Origin: JADKFD01 sp050250665
Lineage (GTDB): Bacteria; Pseudomonadota; Gammaproteobacteria; Xanthomonadales; SZUA-5
Assembly: GCA_050250665.1 (NCBI GenBank)
Contig: JBFWOF010000016.1
Span: 43,476 to 107,475 of the forward strand
Reading direction: 5' to 3'
DNA: 64,000 bases
The notes under the pieces are model-generated. The model saw nothing but the letters and a program-made list of their open reading frames with translations, did not search any database and was not told the DNA's origin. This document shows, one piece after another, positions 8,931 through 17,996 of this stretch (its first letter is position 1; each line of letters opens with the position of its first letter). The position numbers and the translations under genes are program-made.

Positions 8931-9359
8931 GTGGATTTCCTTGTGTCTTGATACGGCGATTCTTATGCGACGCGCCTTTGGCGAAGCCGCGCTTTACGCA
9001 AGGATCAAAGGCTCGAAAACGACCGTTGCGTAATTACCCAAATCGGGCGGATGGGCAAGCCAGCTCTTGCCGACACTCTGCCCGCTATTCCAGAAGAAGC
9101 TCCACTTAATAGGAAATTGCCAATGTGCCTACACGACCCAGAGGAGAAGTATTCCCGCTGGCCGTCCTGTGGGCCCGACCTCACTGACGCCACCCAGCAG
9201 ATCGACGGAGCCGTGCGCAATGGGTTCATGTCTGATCCTCCGGATGTGAATCGCTGGCCGCTGCAGATACGCAATGCACAGTTCCCGTACGAAATCGAAG
9301 CTGCGAAAATCGGTAGGGTTGCTGGCTCACGGATGTGCCGATTCGGGTTGGCGGCGCCA
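8931..9359. other. intergenic region with second copy of the 78-bp repeat
   Basis: This stretch separates the second UbiB-like gene from the porin operon. No gene is supported in either strand. It contains the repeat at 9184-9261 and probably the porin promoter near 8,940-8,990. Confidence 0.5.
9184..9261 (-). repeat. 78-bp direct repeat, copy B
   Basis: This copy matches 6815-6892 at 72 of 78 positions, same orientation. It lies downstream of the second UbiB-like gene. Together with copy A it brackets the porin-cytochrome operon, which would fit a duplication or a shared regulatory segment. Confidence 0.85.
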
Positions 9360-10949
9360 TTACAGCCGTCCTGAGCGCGCGATGGCCCAGACCAGTCGTA
9401 ATGACAGCAGCGCTGCCAGCCCGTAGGCCACTGCCGCAGAGACCGGAACGTGCTCTGCAATCTGCGGGCCACCGCCATGCAGCATCAGAATGGACCCGGC
9501 GAGAAAGAGACCAAGAACCACCAAGGCAAGTGCCAGACGATTGCCGGTGCGAGCAATGGTGGTCCTGAGTGGTTCCAGACCGTTGTGATGGATGCCCAGC
9601 GAAGGCCGACCATCGTCGATGCGCAGTTGTCGCAGTACATCGGTCACCAGGGCGGGCAGTTGTTGTGCCGTGCGCGCCACACGTTCTGCCAACGGCTGCT
9701 GCTGGCCATGCGCTTCAATGAAAAGGCCTATCTGCTGTCTGCGCTCGCGTAGCGATGCCACCAGGTCGAAGTTGGGGTCCAGCGCGCGTATGGTGTTTTC
9801 GGCAAGAAACAGGGTGCGCAGCAATATCAGCAGATGCCGTGGCAGCCGGAAATGTTCGCCAGTACCGATCTTGGCAATCTGCCAGATGGCCTCGGCCACG
9901 GACCAGTCGGTGAGCGGCAGGCTGGCCATGCGCTCCAGGATTTCGCTGATGGCTCTCTGGTACGCACGACGGTCTACAGGTCCTCGGATGAAGCCGAACT
10001 CCATGGCCGCATCAAGCACGCCGGATGCATCGCTAGCGACAATGAAGTCGATCAATTGCGCCAGGGATGCACGCGACTGCGGATCGAGAAATCCTATCGA
10101 TCCAAAATCGTGAAAGCACAGCCGACCATCCGCCATTTCGAAGAGATTGCCGGGGTGCGGATCGGCATGGAATACGCCCTCGGAGAACAGCTGCGTCACG
10201 TAGGCGTCGAGTACCACGGTTGCCAGTCGATGAGCACGCTCGGTGCCTTGATCGACAACGACGGAATGACCACTGCTGAAGGTCTGGACTAACACCTCGG
10301 TGTGAACCAGCGGTTCGACCACCGTGGGCATGGTGACGTCAGGCATGGTTGCAAACACCTTGGCCAGCCTGCGCATATTGGCGGCCTCGCGCACCAGATC
10401 AACCTCCTTCATCAGGAAGTCAGTCAATTCGTCGACCAGTGCCAGCGGCTGTTGCGTTCGAAACCTGGGGTATAGGAGTAGCGCCAGTCGCACCAGCCGC
10501 CGGAGCAGCCTGAGGTCGGACTGAATCTGGCGAACGATTCCCGGCCGGCGCACTTTCACGGCGACCTGGCAACCATCGGGCATGCGGGCGCGATGCACCT
10601 GCGCAACGGAAGCAGCCGCGAAGGGCTCGTTTTCGAATTCGGAAAACAGCGTGCTGATGGGTTGGGAGAACGCGGCCTCGATGGCGGCCCTGGATTGCGC
10701 GCTAGGGAAGGGCGGTACCTTGCCCTGCAGTCGCTCCAGTGCCGCCAGATAGGGCGCCGGCAGCAAGTCGCGACGAACGCTGAGCCCTTGTCCTAGCTTG
10801 ATGAATGTGGTTCCAAGTGATTCCAGCGTAGCGCGCAGTTCCTCGGGGAGACGTTCCGGGTGCATGCGATGAAGTCGCAACCAAGCCCAGGCGTAGCCGC
10901 CCATGGCCAGGATGATTTGCCAGCTGCGCGGCAGTTTTGAGCGACTCAT
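9360..10949 (-). CDS. UbiB/AarF-type atypical kinase
   Basis: A 529-residue protein close in size to true UbiB (about 546). Motifs seen are KLGQ (51-54), AAASVAQVHRA (111-121), VAVKVRRP (129-136), HADPHPGN (about 267-274) and FHDFG shortly after. It ends with two hydrophobic helices (from LALALVVLGLFLAG and AAVAYGLAALLSL), matching the membrane tail of UbiB. The family supports ubiquinone synthesis or lipid handling through an ATPase-like activity. It is the last gene of the long operon, 30 bases after the phosphoketolase-like gene. A second relative in the window (3731-6022) lacks this tail. Confidence 0.88.
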   Translation of the reverse strand: MSRSKLPRSWQIILAMGGYAWAWLRLHRMHPERLPEELRATLESLGTTFIKLGQGLSVRRDLLPAPYLAALERLQGKVPPFPSAQSRAAIEAAFSQPISTLFSEFENEPFAAASVAQVHRARMPDGCQVAVKVRRPGIVRQIQSDLRLLRRLVRLALLLYPRFRTQQPLALVDELTDFLMKEVDLVREAANMRRLAKVFATMPDVTMPTVVEPLVHTEVLVQTFSSGHSVVVDQGTERAHRLATVVLDAYVTQLFSEGVFHADPHPGNLFEMADGRLCFHDFGSIGFLDPQSRASLAQLIDFIVASDASGVLDAAMEFGFIRGPVDRRAYQRAISEILERMASLPLTDWSVAEAIWQIAKIGTGEHFRLPRHLLILLRTLFLAENTIRALDPNFDLVASLRERRQQIGLFIEAHGQQQPLAERVARTAQQLPALVTDVLRQLRIDDGRPSLGIHHNGLEPLRTTIARTGNRLALALVVLGLFLAGSILMLHGGGPQIAEHVPVSAAVAYGLAALLSLRLVWAIARSGRL

Positions 10950-10979
10950 GCGCGCGGCTCCGAGGATCCAGCGCTGCGA

Positions 10980-13433
10980 CTAGCGAAGCACATTTGGATC
11001 ACCAAGACCCTCCACTGAAGCGCGTTCAGCGTCACTCAAGAAGACCGAAGTCTCCAGACCCAGCAGTTCGGCCGCAGCACAAACCGCGTGTGCCCAGCTG
11101 CAGCGATTGGCAAACAACAGACCCTCAACATCCAGCGTACCGCCGCGGTTGATATAGCCGAGCGCGCGGGTGCTGGCAGGGCCACTGTCGATGCGCCGCA
11201 GCATGCCCAGATAGGGCTCGGGCCGTGTGTGCGTCACCAACAGACGCGGCCTGTCTGGCGGGAACAGCGAGTGTAGTTCCGTGTCGTCCATGACGTAGCT
11301 GGCCTCGCGCGGGTCGCGTGGCTGTCGCAGCCGGCCGGGTTCGCCGAGGTAAATCAACGCACTACTGACACCATGGTCGGCCAGTCGCGCCCGGGCCCGC
11401 TCGACCACGTCCAACTGATATGCACCGGTGGCGACCAGCAACAGCTGCGCATCCGCCGGATCACCGGCAAGCAGCAGCGCGCCGTGTTCAGCCAGCAGCA
11501 AAGCCTGCGCCGGCGTCAAGCGCACCGGCAACGACCGTTTGGGGACCACCAGGGTAGCGATCTGCGCATGGCCGCGATAACTGGCCGACAACATGGTCAT
11601 CGCGCTGTGGGCGTCTGCCGGAAAGCGCACCGGCGCACTATCGCTCATTTCCGCCATCAGAGCCTCAGACAGCGTTGGATCTTGATGAGACTGCTCGTTC
11701 TTCGCGTTTTCCCAGGTATGCGAGGTGAGCACGATCGGCACGGACAGCCAGCCTGGAGTTTGTCCCGCCAAGGCTTGTTGTCGCGCAAAGATAATCTCCT
11801 GGCGCAGCGCGCCCAGCATCTTGGTGGCAAAGGCTTCATAGGTCACCACCAGATTGATGCCGCCCTTGTTGCCGAGCGCAGCGCAGACAACGGCTTCCTC
11901 GTTGAGCGCGGTGATGACGCCTCCGTGTCGTGATTCGGCAATGCCGGATTCCGGAACGTGCACTCGGTGCTTGAGTAGATCGAGTGTCTGATCGAGCTTG
12001 TTGCTGCGCAATTCGTCAGGATTGCCGACCCGAGCACGCAGTCCGGGATTCGCGCTGAGAATGGCGACAAACTGCTGATCCAGCGCTGCCATCGGCGACT
12101 GCAGGCTGTTGGCTGCAAACCATCCGGGATCGGGTAGGCTCGGGATCGGCACGTGCCGGCGTGCCAGCCAATGGTCGCGCTCGCGTGCCCGACCCTGGAC
12201 TTTGTGAGTATTCAGCGTCTCGATGGATTTGGCCAAGACGTCTTCGGCGACGAACAGCGCGGCGCTGCCCGAATTGAACAGAGCTCGCGCGGTCTCCTCA
12301 TGCGCCGGGTTGCCGGGCAAGGGCAGGTTGTGTGCGGCATTGCCGCCCGCACCCGGAAAGCCATAGCCTTTGATGGTCTCGGCGATGCCGTAGCGTAGCG
12401 GAATCTGGTGGGCTGCTTCAGGCGCCGCCTGCTCCGCGGCCATACAAGCGCGCATGCGCGCCTCAATGGTGTGTATGCCCCAGGCGATGCTGGCGGGATC
12501 GCGACCGTCGAGTCGAATGGGCTCGAAGCCATTGTTGCGCAAGTGTTGATCCAGCCAATCCTCGCCGCCCTGTTGCTCGATCTGGCTGCGCTGCTCGATG
12601 CGCCGCCCATTCAGCACCATGATCGGTGCCACCAGACCGCTGTCGGCGGCGCGCCACCAACGTGGCGCCCAATCGCTGCCGCGCTGTTCCTCGAAGGCGC
12701 CGTCACTGAGAAAGGCCACCAGTTGTTCACCCGGCAGCGGTGCGTGCACGTACTGCAGTTCGGCAAAACCGAGATAACCGCCCTCCATGGATCCGCCGCC
12801 GGTATGGGCGTTGACATGCGAACCCAAGGGCGAGGCCGGACTGCCATCGGGATTGATCGCATAGGCGTAGAAATCGGTGACGAATCGAGCCAGTTGGTCC
12901 TCATCCAGGCCGTAGCGTTCAGCGTGTGCCGGACTCATGTTGTCGACGATCAGATTGAGCGCGTCGATGGCCGCCACGCAGTGACCCTGGCCCATCAGCC
13001 AGGCCCGGGTGCTTCCATCGAGTGCGTTCAGCAACAGATAGCCTGCGTATGCCGGCACCATATTCAGCGAGCCGCCGGTGTGACCCTCGGGCTGCTCCTT
13101 GAAGTCGGCGGCCGTCAGTGCGGAACCGTCCACCGGCACACGCTTGGCGTAGCTCATGTGGACCACCAGACGCATCGCCGCGCTGGCGATCCTATCGGCT
13201 GCGGACAGACGCGCGTAGGCGCTGTGCGCGTCGTCTATTTTGCCCGCAGCGACCAGCTCATCCACCATTGCGCGCACGCGCAGTTGCGTCAACGCGCTGT
13301 GCTGAATCACGCCGTAGCCCTCGGCCCAGGTTGCAAAGGCCGTGTCGGACTGGCGATGTAGTTTTGCCAGCGCATCGATTCGGTGCTGCTCGACCTGTGT
13401 CAGGAAGTGGTCGGTGTGGCGTTCAAAGCTCAT
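10980..13433 (-). CDS. divergent phosphoketolase-like (XFP family) TPP enzyme
   Basis: About 817 residues from an ATG preceded by AAGGAC; a longer open frame reaches 13616 but would overlap the upstream gene. Length and motif order fit xylulose-5-phosphate/fructose-6-phosphate phosphoketolase: EGHTGGSLNMVPAYAGY (116-132), MGQGHCVA (147-154), MEGGYLGF (216-223), SDGAFEE (243-249, replacing the usual GDGEAETG of the TPP site) and LNGRRIE (274-280). It would split a ketose phosphate to acetyl phosphate and an aldose phosphate. The altered TPP loop means substrate or reaction could differ; such homologues have also been named xylulose 5-phosphate 3-epimerase. The gene lies 31 bases after the PRPP synthetase-like gene. 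Confidence 0.82.
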   Translation of the reverse strand: MSFERHTDHFLTQVEQHRIDALAKLHRQSDTAFATWAEGYGVIQHSALTQLRVRAMVDELVAAGKIDDAHSAYARLSAADRIASAAMRLVVHMSYAKRVPVDGSALTAADFKEQPEGHTGGSLNMVPAYAGYLLLNALDGSTRAWLMGQGHCVAAIDALNLIVDNMSPAHAERYGLDEDQLARFVTDFYAYAINPDGSPASPLGSHVNAHTGGGSMEGGYLGFAELQYVHAPLPGEQLVAFLSDGAFEEQRGSDWAPRWWRAADSGLVAPIMVLNGRRIEQRSQIEQQGGEDWLDQHLRNNGFEPIRLDGRDPASIAWGIHTIEARMRACMAAEQAAPEAAHQIPLRYGIAETIKGYGFPGAGGNAAHNLPLPGNPAHEETARALFNSGSAALFVAEDVLAKSIETLNTHKVQGRARERDHWLARRHVPIPSLPDPGWFAANSLQSPMAALDQQFVAILSANPGLRARVGNPDELRSNKLDQTLDLLKHRVHVPESGIAESRHGGVITALNEEAVVCAALGNKGGINLVVTYEAFATKMLGALRQEIIFARQQALAGQTPGWLSVPIVLTSHTWENAKNEQSHQDPTLSEALMAEMSDSAPVRFPADAHSAMTMLSASYRGHAQIATLVVPKRSLPVRLTPAQALLLAEHGALLLAGDPADAQLLLVATGAYQLDVVERARARLADHGVSSALIYLGEPGRLRQPRDPREASYVMDDTELHSLFPPDRPRLLVTHTRPEPYLGMLRRIDSGPASTRALGYINRGGTLDVEGLLFANRCSWAHAVCAAAELLGLETSVFLSDAERASVEGLGDPNVLR

Positions 13434-13464
13434 GCCGTTGTCCTTGGGTCGGGTACGCGTTTTG

Positions 13465-14358
13465 TTATCGATTGGCCATGAGCTTGCGGGCCTCTGCCGC
13501 GACCAGCCCGGTGACCGAAATGACATTTGATGGATGCGGAATGCTGTCGGTGCTGACCACCCGAGCAGCGCCGGCCGCCAGGATTTGCTCGTAGGCATCG
13601 TCGGCAAACACCGCATGCGTGGCGATGCAGACCGGCTTGGCCAGGCCGAGAGCCTGCAAGTGAACTATGGTTTCAATGACCGTGCGCCCCGAAGACATGA
13701 TGTCGTCCACGATGACCGGGGTGCGCCCCGCTGCACCGTGGAGGTTTGGCAGACTGACGCTGACGTTCCGATCGCCACGGCGCTGTTTGCTCAGTACCTG
13801 GCTGGGCGCGCCAGCGCCTTGCGCAATTTCAGTGACCCATTGCTCGCTCTCACTGTCTGGACCGATCAACAATGGCGACGGAACCTGCTCGCGGATCCAT
13901 TCGGCGATGGCCGGCGCGGCGGCGACACGGCTGGCCGGAATCTGGAAGATCCGATCCAGGCTGGGGTTGCGATGCAGGTGCGGGTCCACCGTGACCAACC
14001 AATCAAAGCTCTGCTGCAGGAATGCGGCGAACAGGGTGGCGCTGACGGCTTCGCCGGGGTGAAAACTCCGGTCCTGACGCATATAGGCCAAATACGGGGC
14101 GATCAGGCCGACGCTACGCGCACCCAGGTTGCGAGCTGTTTGCGCGGCAAAGCGCAGCGCGAGTGCCATGGCGTCCGGATGATGCAGGCTGGCGACAATG
14201 GCGAGGTTGGCGCCGACCAAATCCGGCTCAAGGGTCACCAATGATTCACCGTCGGGGAAACGCCGCCAGTCGAGCTGAGCCACGCGGGCGTCCAGCACCG
14301 GCGCCATCGCCTGCGCAAATCCGCGTTGCAAGGGGAACGGCAGCAGTACGCGACTCAC
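13465..14358 (-). CDS. ribose-phosphate pyrophosphokinase-like protein
   Basis: A 297-residue PRPP synthetase relative. The N-terminal segment RRFPDGESLVTLEPDL matches the flexible-loop region, MRQDRSFHPGEAVSA the ATP region, and VDDIMSSGRTVIETI (about 217-231) the PRPP-binding loop of the phosphoribosyltransferase fold. It is shorter than bacterial Prs (about 315), nearer to archaeal-type enzymes. Standard Prs makes PRPP from ribose 5-phosphate and ATP; working near the phosphorylase it might run or couple differently. It overlaps the preceding membrane-protein gene by 4 bases. Confidence 0.87.
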   Translation of the reverse strand: MSRVLLPFPLQRGFAQAMAPVLDARVAQLDWRRFPDGESLVTLEPDLVGANLAIVASLHHPDAMALALRFAAQTARNLGARSVGLIAPYLAYMRQDRSFHPGEAVSATLFAAFLQQSFDWLVTVDPHLHRNPSLDRIFQIPASRVAAAPAIAEWIREQVPSPLLIGPDSESEQWVTEIAQGAGAPSQVLSKQRRGDRNVSVSLPNLHGAAGRTPVIVDDIMSSGRTVIETIVHLQALGLAKPVCIATHAVFADDAYEQILAAGAARVVSTDSIPHPSNVISVTGLVAAEARKLMANR

Positions 14359-14624
14359 GACACGGCCCTGAAGTTCCCACGGCGATACAGAACGTTATGG
14401 ATCAAGGCAAATCCGCCGCCCAGATAGACGCCCCACAAGGCGCTTTCGACCAGCCCAAGCAGGAACGCAGGCAGGCTGATCCAGGTGAAGCCGGGAAGCA
14501 GCAACTCAAGCAGGCGGTGCATGCTGGCGTCGTGCGGAAGCAGAAAACCAACAAGCACGCACAGGATGAAGCTGATGGTCGCGAACAGCGTGGTGGTCCA
14601 GAGGGTCAATCGTAGATTCAACAT
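14355..14624 (-). CDS. small two- or three-helix membrane protein (DUF5676-like)
   Basis: About 89 residues from the start MLNLRLTLW; an ATG four codons earlier (14636) is also possible. Hydrophobic segments lie at about 8-27, 42-60 and 62-78. The layout MLNLR...LLPGFTWISLPAFLLGLVESALWG resembles the DUF5676 family of small membrane proteins common in metal and stress islands. It overlaps the PRPP synthetase-like gene by 4 bases. Function unknown. Confidence 0.65.
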   Translation of the reverse strand: MLNLRLTLWTTTLFATISFILCVLVGFLLPHDASMHRLLELLLPGFTWISLPAFLLGLVESALWGVYLGGGFALIHNVLYRRGNFRAVS

Positions 14625-14671
14625 GGTCGTCTCCAAGACTTTGGGTGTCGGTAAATGACGTGTGTTTCTGC

Positions 14672-16183
14672 CTATGGATCTTGCAGACGGCAGATATCTG
14701 GATTGGCCACGGCATAGTCCACGGCGTAACCCAACTCGCCGGGTGATTGCGCATAGATCACAAAGAGCGGATCGCCGCTTTGCACCTGGTCACCGAGTCG
14801 CAACGCGAAGTCGAGACCGGCACCGGCGCTGCCGGGGGCACCAGCGAGCTTGGCGACTTTTGCGAGGCGACGATTGTCGATGTTGCCCAAAGTGCCCGCG
14901 CGCGTTGCCATGATTGGGCGCGAGTGCGCCGCCATGACCGGCTCGGTGAAGCCTCCCTGGGCATTGCATATGGCCAGGAACTTGCGCCACGCCGACCCGT
15001 CAACGAGCAAGGCCGCCGCCCTGTCCCGACCGCGACCTGACACATCGTTGGTGGCGATGTCCAACAGCATGCCGGCCAGATCCAGAGCGCGATTGCGCAG
15101 GTCCATCGGCGCCGCCGGGTCGTTGCGCAATACCTGGAGCACATCTCGCGCCTCAAGGGCCGGGCCTATGCCGCAGCCGACGGGCTGCAGGCCGTCACTT
15201 CGCAGCACAGACAAGGTCAAACCCATTGCCTCTGCGGTGCTGCGCAGGCGCGCTTCTAGCGAGTCCGCTGCGGCCAGCGAGCGCACTTTTGCGGTCGGTC
15301 CGATGGGGATGTCAATCAGCACGGTCGTGGATCCGGCGGCGCACTTTTTCGACAGCACACTGGCCACCAGCTGCCCATCGCTGTCGAAATCGAGCGGCCG
15401 TTCGATGCGGATCAACACATCGTCGGCCGGACTGAGCCGCACGCTGCCACCCCAGACGATGCAGCCGCCCTCGGCTTCCACCACGCGTCGCATCTGCGTC
15501 AGATCGAGGGCCACCGGGGCCATGACCGCCATGGTGTCGGCCGTACCCGCCGGCGAGGTGATGGCGCGGGACGAGGTCTTCGGGATGAGATAGCCGGCCG
15601 CCGCGATGATGGCGACCACGATCGGAGTGGTGCGATTTCCGGGTAGCCCGCCGACACAGTGTTTGTCGAGTACCTGCGGGACTCCCCAGTCGATACGCTG
15701 ACCCACCGTAATCATCGCCCGCGTGAGGTCAGTCGTTTCCTCGTGATCCAGGCGCTCCCCGGCGCAGGCGGTGACAAAGGCTGCGAGTTCGATGTCAGAC
15801 AGTCGATTGTCGACCGTGTCGCGCATGAGCCCGACAAAATCCGCTGCCGACAGCCGTTCGCCAAACACCTTGGCGCGCAGCGCCGGTGCCGAGGCCGGCG
15901 GTTCGGCGTGGCTGACGCTGGCCAACTCACCAGACTGTGGTGCCAGTGCGGTCCAGGCCGCCTCAGACAGCGACAGTGTATCCAGGGCGAGCCAGTTGCC
16001 AGTCACCACATTCAGAGTGGCCAGAACCTCGCGAGCGCCCATGCGGAGTTGAATCCGCGTCAACGCAGCGAATCCCTCCGAACGACACACGGGGCAGTCC
16101 CGGTGCATGTACACTACGGCTTGCTGGTAGGTGTCGATGCCGGCCCGCACCACCTTGAGCCGAGTGTGCGCGCCGGCAGTCAT
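14672..16183 (-). CDS. thymidine/AMP phosphorylase-type enzyme
   Basis: A 503-residue protein of the archaeal-type nucleoside phosphorylase family. An N-terminal domain (about 1-90) precedes the catalytic region, with DKHCVGGLPGNRT (173-185) and TSSRAITSPAGTADT (203-217), the phosphate and nucleoside binding motifs. These enzymes release a base and a ribose (bis)phosphate: AMP phosphorylase makes ribose 1,5-bisphosphate, while relatives use thymidine. The length (about 500) and N-terminal extension fit the AMP-phosphorylase-like branch. Its start overlaps the MBL gene stop by 4 bases. With the PRPP synthetase-like and phosphoketolase-like genes it suggests nucleotide-pentose recycling. Confidence 0.88.
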   Translation of the reverse strand: MTAGAHTRLKVVRAGIDTYQQAVVYMHRDCPVCRSEGFAALTRIQLRMGAREVLATLNVVTGNWLALDTLSLSEAAWTALAPQSGELASVSHAEPPASAPALRAKVFGERLSAADFVGLMRDTVDNRLSDIELAAFVTACAGERLDHEETTDLTRAMITVGQRIDWGVPQVLDKHCVGGLPGNRTTPIVVAIIAAAGYLIPKTSSRAITSPAGTADTMAVMAPVALDLTQMRRVVEAEGGCIVWGGSVRLSPADDVLIRIERPLDFDSDGQLVASVLSKKCAAGSTTVLIDIPIGPTAKVRSLAAADSLEARLRSTAEAMGLTLSVLRSDGLQPVGCGIGPALEARDVLQVLRNDPAAPMDLRNRALDLAGMLLDIATNDVSGRGRDRAAALLVDGSAWRKFLAICNAQGGFTEPVMAAHSRPIMATRAGTLGNIDNRRLAKVAKLAGAPGSAGAGLDFALRLGDQVQSGDPLFVIYAQSPGELGYAVDYAVANPDICRLQDP

Positions 16184-17589
16184 GACTGCGCTACCGGTTC
16201 GCCGATGACGACTCGCTCCAGATGCTCAGGCACGCGGCAGCGCCAATGAAGCTCGCGCTTGATGCGCCCACGCAGCGCGTCGGCAGCGTCAGGCTCGCCG
16301 TGGGTCACATAAGTCATGTCGGGCGGCCCTGCGGCCGTGCCCATCCAGCGCAATAGTTCGTCTGAATCGGCATGACCCGAGAAGCTGTGCAATGCCACCA
16401 CTTCGGCGCCGAGCATGACCTCACGGCCGTACATGCGCAGCGATTTCGCGCCTCGCAACAGCGCGGCCCCACGGGTACCCCCGGCCTGATAGCCGGTCAG
16501 CAGAATCATATTGCGCGGGTCGGCACCGAAGGCCTCGATGTGGTGCAGTACGCGACCCCCGCTAAGCATGCCGCTGGCGGAAATGATCAACATGGGGCCG
16601 TGACGCTGGTTCAGCGCACGCGACTCGTCGGCGGTGTTGACGAACTGGGCCAACTCGTACATGGCCTGACAGTCGCTTCGGCTGACGTGGTGCTCGGCGT
16701 GATGCCGGTGGTAGATCTCGGTGCCATCGATCGCCATGGGACTGTTCAGGAAAATCGGGAATTCCGGGATTTCACCTCGCTGCCGCAACCTGGCCAGATG
16801 CAGCATCAGGCCCTGAGCACGTCCTACAGCGAAGGCCGGAACGACGATGACGCCGCCGCGTTCGATCGCTCGACGCACGACCGGGGCCAACTCGGCCTCG
16901 GCGTCGACCGGAGCATGCTTACGGTCGCCATAGGTCGATTCGGTCACCAGAATGTCGGCTCCGGCGAAGGCACGTGGCGGGCGCATCAGCGCGTCGTTAT
17001 CGCGTCCGAGATCACCGGTGAAGTGCAGCGTCTTGCCGGCGACCTTCAGTCGAATCTGCGCTGCTCCGAGAATGTGTCCGGCCGGCAGCAGGCATGCGCT
17101 GATGCCATCCCCGAGATCGATCTCTGTGTCGAAATCGTGGTCGCTGAAGTGGGCCAGACTGGCCCGCGCGTCCTCTTCGGTATACAAAGGCCTGGGCTCC
17201 GCGTGACTGGAGTATTTCTTGCGTTTGGCACGCAGTGCCTCTTCCTCCAGCAGGTGACCGCTGTCGGGCAGCAACAAGCCGCAGAGCTCTCGGGTAGCCG
17301 GTGTACACAGAATGCGACCGGCAAACCCCTGGCTCACCAAGGCCGGCAGATAGCCCGAGTGATCCAGATGCGCGTGGGTCAGCAGTACGGTGTCGATCGT
17401 ATCGGCCGGCACCGGGAATTCCGCCCAATTGCGTTCGCGCAGCTGCTTGTAACCTTGGAACAAGCCGCAGTCGACCAGTACCCGTCTACCGCCGAACTCA
17501 AGCAGGTAGCGCGAACCTGTCACCGTGCCGGTAGCCCCCAAGAACTGTAAGGTCGGGGTGCCGACCTGACTCTCATTCCCGGCTTTCAC
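16180..17589 (-). CDS. MBL-fold/beta-CASP RNA-processing-like hydrolase
   Basis: A 469-residue metallo-beta-lactamase with a beta-CASP insert and C-terminal RNA-specificity-type segment. Zinc ligands are visible in THAHLDHSG (71-79), and later GHADSDELL and YVTHGEPDAAD near the C-terminus. Archaeal CPSF-like proteins share this architecture and cut RNA. Bacterial copies are often encoded beside phosphoketolase, phosphorylase and metal ATPase genes. It overlaps both neighbours by 4 bases (lipoprotein gene upstream, phosphorylase downstream). Confidence 0.88.
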   Translation of the reverse strand: MKAGNESQVGTPTLQFLGATGTVTGSRYLLEFGGRRVLVDCGLFQGYKQLRERNWAEFPVPADTIDTVLLTHAHLDHSGYLPALVSQGFAGRILCTPATRELCGLLLPDSGHLLEEEALRAKRKKYSSHAEPRPLYTEEDARASLAHFSDHDFDTEIDLGDGISACLLPAGHILGAAQIRLKVAGKTLHFTGDLGRDNDALMRPPRAFAGADILVTESTYGDRKHAPVDAEAELAPVVRRAIERGGVIVVPAFAVGRAQGLMLHLARLRQRGEIPEFPIFLNSPMAIDGTEIYHRHHAEHHVSRSDCQAMYELAQFVNTADESRALNQRHGPMLIISASGMLSGGRVLHHIEAFGADPRNMILLTGYQAGGTRGAALLRGAKSLRMYGREVMLGAEVVALHSFSGHADSDELLRWMGTAAGPPDMTYVTHGEPDAADALRGRIKRELHWRCRVPEHLERVVIGEPVAQS

Positions 17590-17996
17590 GGTTGCCGGCC
17601 CGTTAGCTCGACCATGTCGCCGACCTGCGGAAGCCCGCCGGATACGGGCTCGACGCTGGCATAGTGATCACTGTAAATCTCAACGATACGGACCTTGCCG
17701 ACCAGTTCCCGGCGGAAGCCCGGTTTGGGACCCTTGGGTCCCCCGGTCACCTTGATATGCCGTATCACATCGAAGGTCTGACCGACGGCAGCACCGTCCT
17801 TTGAACCGATGCAGATTTGTGCCCGCGGGCTCACGGCTTGGCCGTTGTCGTCTGTGCTCAAGACTTGGCCGCGCATCACCATATGGTGATAGGCGGGACT
17901 GACGCTCGCACACGCGCCCAGACTCGCTGCCAAGATCGCCGCGAGCAGCAAACGGCGCGATCGCGGTGATTTGATTGTGTTCAGAATCGCATTCAT
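17586..17996 (-). CDS. small lipoprotein
   Basis: About 136 residues from the ATG that overlaps the stop of the P-type ATPase gene (ATGA). A lipoprotein signal with lipobox LGAC falls near residue 28. The mature part contains ICIGSKDGAAVGQTFDVIRHI and GKVRIVEIYSDHYASVEPVSG, resembling a small beta-rich fold. No recognised family. The overlap with both neighbours places it firmly in the metal-stress operon; it may be a periplasmic-side partner of the ATPase, which is inference. Confidence 0.7.
   Translation of the reverse strand: MNAILNTIKSPRSRRLLLAAILAASLGACASVSPAYHHMVMRGQVLSTDDNGQAVSPRAQICIGSKDGAAVGQTFDVIRHIKVTGGPKGPKPGFRRELVGKVRIVEIYSDHYASVEPVSGGLPQVGDMVELTGRQP

Noticed and set aside
9005..9478. 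157-codon frame over the second repeat copy
   Set aside because: It overlaps the end of the UbiB-like gene and lacks any protein-like pattern.
13434..13616. 61 additional N-terminal codons for the phosphoketolase-like gene
   Set aside because: They overlap the PRPP synthetase-like gene; the internal ATG with AAGGAC upstream fits better.
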